A DNA stretch of 64,000 nucleotides from Thioalkalivibrio sp. ALE14 (GTDB lineage: Bacteria; Pseudomonadota; Gammaproteobacteria; Ectothiorhodospirales; Ectothiorhodospiraceae), in NCBI RefSeq assembly GCF_000376845.1, contig NZ_AQXY01000021.1, forward strand, positions 28,633 through 92,632, written 5' to 3'. Positions 56,549 to 64,000 of the stretch are shown here, piece by piece (positions within the stretch are counted from its first letter, which is position 1; every line of letters starts with the position of its first letter). The notes beneath the pieces were generated by a model. That model saw only the letters and a program-made list of their open reading frames with translations. It did not search any database and was not told the DNA's origin. The translations under genes were made by a program, and so were the position numbers.

Positions 56549-57311
56549 ACTCCTGCATTCCTCACGGCGAGCCCGCCTTGTCGTGTCCGTGGCTAGGCCC
56601 CTGTTCTCATCCGGTGTTTATGGTGCCTGCGGTCGGCCGCCTGCCATACGGTGGCTGGCCCTGGTTCGTCGCCCGGTGTTTACGTGCCTTCGTCCGGCCG
56701 CCTGCCAGGCGCTGACTCGCCAGCGCGCCCCGAGGTACTTCTTTGCTCGTGCAAAGAAGTACCCAAGAAACACGCCCGACTGCCGCGACCCCGGGGAGGA
56801 AGGCCCAAACAACGGCTGGTCTGACAATCGTGCTCATGGATGAGGACTAGGTTTTCGGGACATCTTCGGCACGCTCGGCCTGCGGCCGTTGCGTGCCGCG
56901 CCCGCGAAGCGGGCGCCGGGGGCTTTCGGGCGGCGATGTGCGTGGTCAGGCAGCAGTGCGCGGATACCGCTTGTTTGGACCTGCCCATCCCGATATGAGC
57001 CCCTTGCGGAGGGCGTGCCAGGCCGGAATCAAGGCGCTGGATGTCTGAGCGAAGCGCAGCGTAGCGAGTTCAGCGCCGCCGGCCTGGCGCGTCCGGAGCA
57101 AGGTCCCCGGGCGAATTGCGGGCGATTTTCTTGGGTACTTCTTTGTTCGCACAAAGAAGTACCTCGGGGCGCGCTGGCGAGTCAGCGCCTGGCAGGCGGC
57201 CGGACGAAGGCACCGTAAACCCGAACGACAAACCAGACCCAGACCCAGAACCAGCCTTAGTACGCGAGAGAACGCTCGGTATCGATGCGATTCGCTGCGC
57301 TCATCGGCATC
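56549..57311. repeat. Gene-free region with a ~93-bp near-perfect inverted repeat
   Basis: Arms 56678-56770 and 57127-57220 are almost exactly complementary over ~93 bases, each carrying its own inner palindrome GGTACTTCTTTG...CAAAGAAGTACC. A degenerate direct copy of the start of the left arm (GGTGTTTATGGTGCCTGCGG) lies at 56613-56646. The 356-bp centre is GC-rich, contains GCCCGCGAAGCGGGC and no convincing gene: short frames through it are arginine- and proline-rich. It separates lpxH from the DUF455 gene. Confidence 0.75.
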
Positions 57312-58148
57312 CTACAGCGAGGTCGCGGCGGCAGCCTGGGCCTCCAGCTGGGCCATCTCGGATTCGGTGAAGCCGGCGGCGTGGCGCGCAGCATGCGCGA
57401 AGGGCGGACGCACGCGGCCGGGCATGTATTCGGCCAGCAGGTCGAGGAACAGCGGCTCGGGGTCGAGCCCCCGTGCCCGGGCCAGCTCGCGGAACCAGCG
57501 CGTGCCGATGGCCACGTGCGCGACCTCCTCGCGCTGGATGATCTCCAGCAGCGCCACGGTCGCGTGATCACCCGCCGCGGTCAGACGCTCGATCATCCCG
57601 GGCGTCACGTCCAGCCCGCGCGCCTCCAGCACCCGCGGCACCAGCGCCATGCGGATCATCACGTCGTGGTCGGTCGCCAGCGCCGCCTCCCACAACCCGT
57701 TGTGGGCGGGGAGATCACCATAGTCGGCACCTAGTTCGGTGAGGCGCGCCCGCAGCAGCCGGAAATGGCGTGCTTCCTCCGCCGCGACCTGCAGCCAGTC
57801 ACTGACAAACGGCGCCGGCATGTCGCGAAAGCGGTACACGGCATCCAGCGCCAGGTTGATGGCGTTGAACTCGATATGCGCGACCGCATGCACCAGCGCG
57901 ACCCGCCCGGCGGTGGTGTGCAACCCGCGCCGCGGCAGATCCTTCGGGTGCACCAGCACGGGCTGCTCGGGCCGCCCCGGCACCTCCATACGTTCCGGCG
58001 CCGGGGCGTTCCCGCCCTGCAGCTCGTCCGCCCACCACGCGTGCATGAGTTCCAGCGCCCGCTCGCACTTGGCCTGGGGATCGCACTCGCGCAGCGCGCG
58101 CTCTGCCGCTTCATAGACGGCCGGATGCGGCCGCGCTTGTTCCGTCAT
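57312..58148 (-). CDS. DUF455 family ferritin-like protein
   Basis: 278 residues. Helical protein whose carboxylate/His pattern fits a ferritin-like di-iron four-helix bundle: VAHIEFNAINLALD, QVAAEEARHFRLL, and REEVAHVAIGTRWF. DUF455 has no established reaction. GGGAG three bases before ATG. Its gene follows the multicopper oxidase by 29 bp, placing it as last gene of the copper operon; that suggests a metal or oxygen-linked role, but only by context. Confidence 0.85.
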   Translation of the reverse strand: MTEQARPHPAVYEAAERALRECDPQAKCERALELMHAWWADELQGGNAPAPERMEVPGRPEQPVLVHPKDLPRRGLHTTAGRVALVHAVAHIEFNAINLALDAVYRFRDMPAPFVSDWLQVAAEEARHFRLLRARLTELGADYGDLPAHNGLWEAALATDHDVMIRMALVPRVLEARGLDVTPGMIERLTAAGDHATVALLEIIQREEVAHVAIGTRWFRELARARGLDPEPLFLDLLAEYMPGRVRPPFAHAARHAAGFTESEMAQLEAQAAAATSL

Positions 58149-58177
58149 GGGCTCCCTTTCGCTTGCCAGCGCGTCGG

Positions 58178-59736
58178 TCAGGCCCGGACGCGCACGTTCA
58201 CCATCATGTCGTTGTCCTCATGTTCCAGGTTGTGGCAGTGGAACACGTAGAGCTGGTCTCCTGCGTAATCATGCGTGAAATCGATCGCGATGCGCACCGT
58301 CTCGCCCGGCCACAGCAGGACCGTGTCCTTCCAGCCCAGGTCGGCGACCGTCAGCCCCTGTTCGTTCACGGCCTGTTCGCGCACGAAGTCGGGACCGCCC
58401 GAACGCGACAGCACCTGAAACGAAAAGCCATGGATATGCATGGGATGCGGCATGCTGTGGTCGGCATTGCGGATCGACCATACCTCGGTGGTATTGGCAT
58501 CCACCTCGATCGGCACGCGGTCCGGATCATACACCTCGCCGTTGATGCGCCACTGCATCGGTGCCATGTCCAGACGGATATCCCGTTCGGCTGCATTGGT
58601 GACGTCGATGGGCTCGATGCGCGACAGGCGCCCGGGGACCTCGGCAGAGGTCGCCTCGCCCGCGCGGACGACAAACTCGAGCAGTACGAGCGGGTCGCCG
58701 TCGTGCATGCCGCCGCCCATCATTCGGCCCATGCCACCACCGCCCATCATGCCGCCGCCGGCCATCGGGTCGAATTCCAGGCTGTGCAGTTCCACCCGGT
58801 CGCCGCCGGCCAACACGGCGAAGTCGACCAGCACCTCCAGGCGTTCTCCCGGCGCCAGGAAGGCCTCCCGGGCCTCCCGGGGCGACTCCAGCAGCCCGGC
58901 GTCCGTGCCGATAACCCGGAACGGAATGGCCTCCCCGCCCGCGCGCAGGGCCAGGCGGTAGACCCGTGCAGTGGAACCGTTCAACAGGCGCAGGCGATGG
59001 ATGCGCCGCTCCACCTCATGGGTCGCAGCCGGCGTCATGTTCACCAGCACCTCGTCGCCGAGATACCCCATCATCCCCTGCATCGGGTTTGGTCGGTACA
59101 CCAGATGACCGAGCCGGTCGAAGCGCTTGTCCTGCAGCACCAGCGGCAGGTCGGTCTTGCCGAGTTCCAGCCCCAGCGCCTCGTTCAGCGCCTCGTTGTC
59201 GTCGTCGCTCACCAGCAGGAAGCTCGCCAGCCCCTGGTGGGCCTGGCGCGCCGTCCGGTGATGGGCATGGGTGTGATACCAGTAAGTACCGCCGCGATTG
59301 GTGACCCGGAACCGGTACTCGTACTGCTGGCCCGGGTCTACCGTCTGCATCGGATGTCCGTCCACCCGGCCCGGCACGTGCAGGCCATGCCAATGGATGA
59401 TCGTGCCCTCGTCGAGCTGGTTGTCCAGGGTCACGTCCAGTTCATCGCCGCTGCGCAGCAGCAGGATCGGATTCTGGTACTCGGTCCCATTCACCTGGGT
59501 GCGGTACCAGAGGAACGGCGTCTCCTCGCGTCCCGGCACCGGCAGCCACCCCTGTTCGGCCACCAGGGTGAACGGGTTGTCAGGTGCCAGCACGGCAAAC
59601 GGTCCATCGGCGCCCGGCAGAAACAACGGGTTGTCGAAACGCGGAGCGGACACCGCATGGTTGAACAGCGTCCAGCCACCAAACGTGGTGGTTACGGGCA
59701 GCGCGGCGGCCAGCCCAAGAAACTGACGGCGTTTCA

Positions 59737-59740
<4 letters not shown>
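58178..59740 (-). CDS. Multicopper oxidase, CueO/CopA-like, Tat-exported
   Basis: 520 residues. N-terminus [15 protein letters not shown] is a twin-arginine signal. Copper motifs: HWHG (about residue 116), [18 protein letters not shown] and the C-terminal [13 protein letters not shown] (type 1/2/3 ligands with the axial Met). A Met/Gly-rich loop [20 protein letters not shown] around residue 335 resembles the Cu(I)-binding insert of CueO. It should oxidise Cu(I) in the periplasm, detoxifying it. The start overlaps the copA stop (ATGA); a second ATG one codon later has better spacing from GGAG. Confidence 0.93.
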
Positions 59741-62253
<2,513 letters not shown>

Positions 62254-62264
62254 CAAACGACTCC

Positions 62265-62396
62265 TCAGCGGTTGCCGAAGAGGTACTTGATCAGCGCCGC
62301 GATGCCGAGAATCAGGAGCACCAGGACGAGCAGCCCGATCAGGCCTCCACCCAAGCCCATGCCGCCCATCCAGCCAAAACCTTGTTCATTCATCAT
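62265..62396 (-). CDS. 43-residue single-span membrane peptide of the copper operon
   Basis: Sequence begins [19 protein letters not shown], then a strongly hydrophobic helix ([20 protein letters not shown]) and a short basic tail. GGGAGG lies eight bases before the first ATG at 62396, and copA starts 12 bp past its stop, so expression in the operon is convincing despite the small size. Met- and Gly-rich N-terminus could bind copper loosely. Similar SHOCT-less small proteins occur with copper ATPases, but I cannot name a family. Confidence 0.7.
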   Translation of the reverse strand: MMNEQGFGWMGGMGLGGGLIGLLVLVLLILGIAALIKYLFGNR

Positions 62397-62507
62397 GATG
62401 TAGTCCTCCCGGGACATTGATACAAACACGGTGCGCGAAACGGCGCACCGAAACGACGATCGTGGATCGCCGGATGCCGGGCCAGATTCCCGGCGGGGGG
62501 GGAGGGC

Positions 62508-62852
62508 TCAGAGAGGCGGGCGCAGGTCCGGACCGGAGCGGGTATCAGGGGCGATGGCCACGGCCCCCGGAACGAGGCGGGAGGGATCTGCGGTGACCGG
62601 CATGGTAACGCTGGAAGGCAGGGCCGAGACCCCGCAGACACCACAAACCGCGCAGGGCAGCTCGCAGGGCGAGGCATCGACCTGGGTCACGGGATCGACG
62701 GAATGCGCGCCCGCATCCTGGTCCGGGCAGTGGGCCTGGGTGGCCACCCCCGGCCCGGGCTCCCCGTGCACCATCCCCGCACTGGCGATCGGCGCCACGA
62801 GCAGCGCGGCGGCGATCAGCAGGGTCAGCAGGTGGTGCGGGGCTCGCGACAC
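62508..62852 (-). CDS. Exported Cys-containing small protein, first gene of the copper operon
   Basis: 114 residues. Signal peptide HHLLTLLIAAALLVAPIASA with GMVHGEPGPG after the likely cleavage site. The mature part contains QAHCPDQDAG and the Cys cluster SPCELPCAVCGVCGVSALPS, with a CPxQ-type style seen in DUF2946-like putative copper-binding proteins. GTG at 62852 with GAGG seven bases upstream was preferred over the longer frame. Located 112 bp ahead of the small membrane peptide. Confidence 0.65.
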   Translation of the reverse strand: MSRAPHHLLTLLIAAALLVAPIASAGMVHGEPGPGVATQAHCPDQDAGAHSVDPVTQVDASPCELPCAVCGVCGVSALPSSVTMPVTADPSRLVPGAVAIAPDTRSGPDLRPPL

Positions 62853-62948
62853 GGGCAGGCCTCGAAAACGTATTCTGGCTACAAGTCGAGCACCGGCATG
62901 GAGTGGCCACATGACCCAGATCAAGCCACGTGATCACCGCGCGGAACG

Positions 62949-63725
62949 CTACAGCACGGGAGCCAGCAGGTAAGCGGCCCGCGCGGCCACGCGACGCCAC
63001 AGCGGCAGGTCGTCCACGTCCTGCCAGGTCATCTCGCGCGAACGCACAAAATCGGCCTCGAACATGCGCGCGGTCTCGCTGGCAAAGGCCGGGTCCATCA
63101 CCAGTGCAGTGACTTCGAAATTGAGCCGGAACGAGCGGTTGTCCAGGTTCACGGTCCCCACGGCCGCGCCCATGTCATCCACCACGAACGCCTTGCCGTG
63201 CAGGAAGCCCTCCTGGTAGCGGTAGACCCGCACGCCGGCATCCAGCAGCGGCCCCAGGAAGGCATAGGCGGCGTGCGTGGTGAGCCAGTTGTCGGTCACC
63301 TCGGGGATCAGCACGCGCACGTCCACACCACTGAGGGCGGCCAGCTTGAGCATGCCCTGCACGCCCTCGTCCGGGACAAAATACGGGCTGGCAATCCAGA
63401 TGCGCCGCTCCGCCGAGTGGATCGCCTGCTGCATCATTAGGCTGGCGGTCTCGAATTCGTCCGCCGGACCGGAGGGCAGGATCAGCACCGGGACGCCGTC
63501 ATCCGCCATGGTCGCCGGCTTCCATTCCAGCTCGGGCACCGCCTCGGTGGCCCAGTGCCAGTCCTCCAGGAACAACGACTGCAACGCGAGCGCGGATGGC
63601 CCCGCAATGCGCAGGTGGGTGTCACGCCACGGTCCGATCTGTGGATCGCGGCCCAGGTACTCGTCGCCCACGTTCAGCCCGCCGACCCAGGCCTGTTCGC
63701 CATCGGCCACCATGATCTTGCGACC
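62949..63725 (-). pseudogene. cls: Cardiolipin synthase/phospholipase D family, truncated by an insertion element
   Basis: The C-terminal ~255 residues of a bacterial cardiolipin synthase: the tail of the first HKD motif (RKIMVADGEQAWVGGLNVGD, with the His gone), then the second HKD motif HGKAFVVDDMGAAVGTVNLD. Homology stops exactly where the insertion element begins (63726-63731): reading upstream, the frame goes GRKIM, then Ser and the transposase stop TAA. The N-terminal half, with signal anchor and first HKD His, must lie beyond the element, outside the window. An internal ATG at 63713 could give only a catalytically dead fragment. Confidence 0.85.
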
Positions 63726-63728
63726 TGA

Positions 63729-64000
63729 TTAGCAACGAGAGTCAGCTAGTCGCAGAACCCGCTCGGGCACGGGCCGGCAGTGCACGGCGGCGACCAGCAG
63801 TCGCGCCGGCAACGTCGCCAGATCAAAGCGTCGGTTGAAGCGGTAGGCGAATGCCGCGAGGTAACGGGCCGCGTACTTGGCGAACGCAAATGCATGGTAG
63901 CTCCCGCTGAGGCTGGTCTTGAGGTTGCCGAGCACGGTGTTGATCCATTGGAATTCGGGAAGATCCTGGGGTTTGCGCCCGGCCACGACCGTCGGCTGGT
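63729..64000 (-). CDS. IS1595-family (ISXO2-like) transposase, C-terminal part
   Basis: About 90 residues visible, ending PERVLRLADSRC, running off the right edge. The characteristic C-terminal block is present: WINTVLGNLKTSLSGSYHAF, KYAARYLAAFAYRFNRRFDL and a final ARLLVAAVHCRP. This matches the ISXO2-like DDE transposases of IS1595. The stop codon TAA lies within a few bases of the junction with the cls fragment, so the terminal inverted repeat must overlap the end of the gene. The other end and full length are outside the window. Confidence 0.85.
   Translation of the reverse strand, partial: QPTVVAGRKPQDLPEFQWINTVLGNLKTSLSGSYHAFAFAKYAARYLAAFAYRFNRRFDLATLPARLLVAAVHCRPVPERVLRLADSRC

Noticed and set aside
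56583..57218. Short open frames within the inverted-repeat region after lpxH
   Set aside because: Those in the two arms encode the same repeat in opposite orientation, and no ribosome sites or domains are visible.

Overview
The window is GC-rich, densely coded and single-copy in character. Its gene content points to a haloalkaliphilic, chemolithoautotrophic sulfur-oxidising gammaproteobacterium of the Ectothiorhodospiraceae, most like Thioalkalivibrio. This is inferred from a complete sulfur-oxidising heterodisulfide-reductase-like (sHdr) cluster with lipoate-binding proteins, soxB, a CbbQ/CbbO pair, a glycine betaine uptake system, and the sequences of the housekeeping proteins. No alignment could be run.

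Layout. 1-7.6 kb: DUF3581 protein (cut by the window edge), RecQ, a cytochrome c lipoprotein followed closely by a diguanylate cyclase, an Atm1-type ABC exporter, ArfB and a small lipoprotein. 7.8-17 kb, all on the minus strand: RF3, a TIR-bounded 274-bp MITE-like element, a Sel1 protein, RimI, family-4 uracil-DNA glycosylase, pssA, a psd-like gene, and the branched-chain amino acid genes ilvB-ilvN-ilvC. 17-25.5 kb: a MutS2-like protein without Smr domain, an aldo/keto reductase, and a translationally coupled cbbQ-cbbO-deacetylase unit, with a small unknown gene divergent from it. 26-29.4 kb: proV-proW-proX betaine transporter with a degenerate receiver-like gene in front.

29.4-46.5 kb (minus strand) is the core. 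Read in the direction of transcription it runs: rhodanese, tusA, hdrC1, hdrB1, hdrA, hyp, hdrC2, hdrB2, lbpA, dsrE-like, lbpA, radical SAM, lipoate ligase, flavoprotein, radical SAM, fadL, exported unknown, unknown, second lipoate-ligase-like gene. Rhodanese, TusA and DsrE are expected to pass sulfane sulfur to the cytoplasmic sHdr complex, which oxidises it to sulfite with lipoylated LbpA as partner. The two radical SAM proteins, flavoprotein and ligase are the dedicated lipoate assembly set for LbpA. Several intrinsic terminators divide the cluster into sub-units. Divergent from it lie a small unknown gene, a BepA-like M48 protease and soxB, which supplies the periplasmic arm of thiosulfate oxidation.

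50.5-56.5 kb: a glycine-zipper lipoprotein, four tRNAs (Lys, His, Arg, Pro), a second diguanylate cyclase, folD, gltX, a periplasmic cyclophilin and lpxH. 56.5-57.3 kb is a gene-free stretch dominated by a near-perfect 93-bp inverted repeat. 57.3-62.9 kb is a copper-handling operon: a Cys-rich exported protein, a 43-residue membrane peptide, CopA with unusual metal-binding domains, a multicopper oxidase and a DUF455 ferritin-like protein. The right end holds a cardiolipin synthase fragment truncated by an IS1595-family element that runs off the window.
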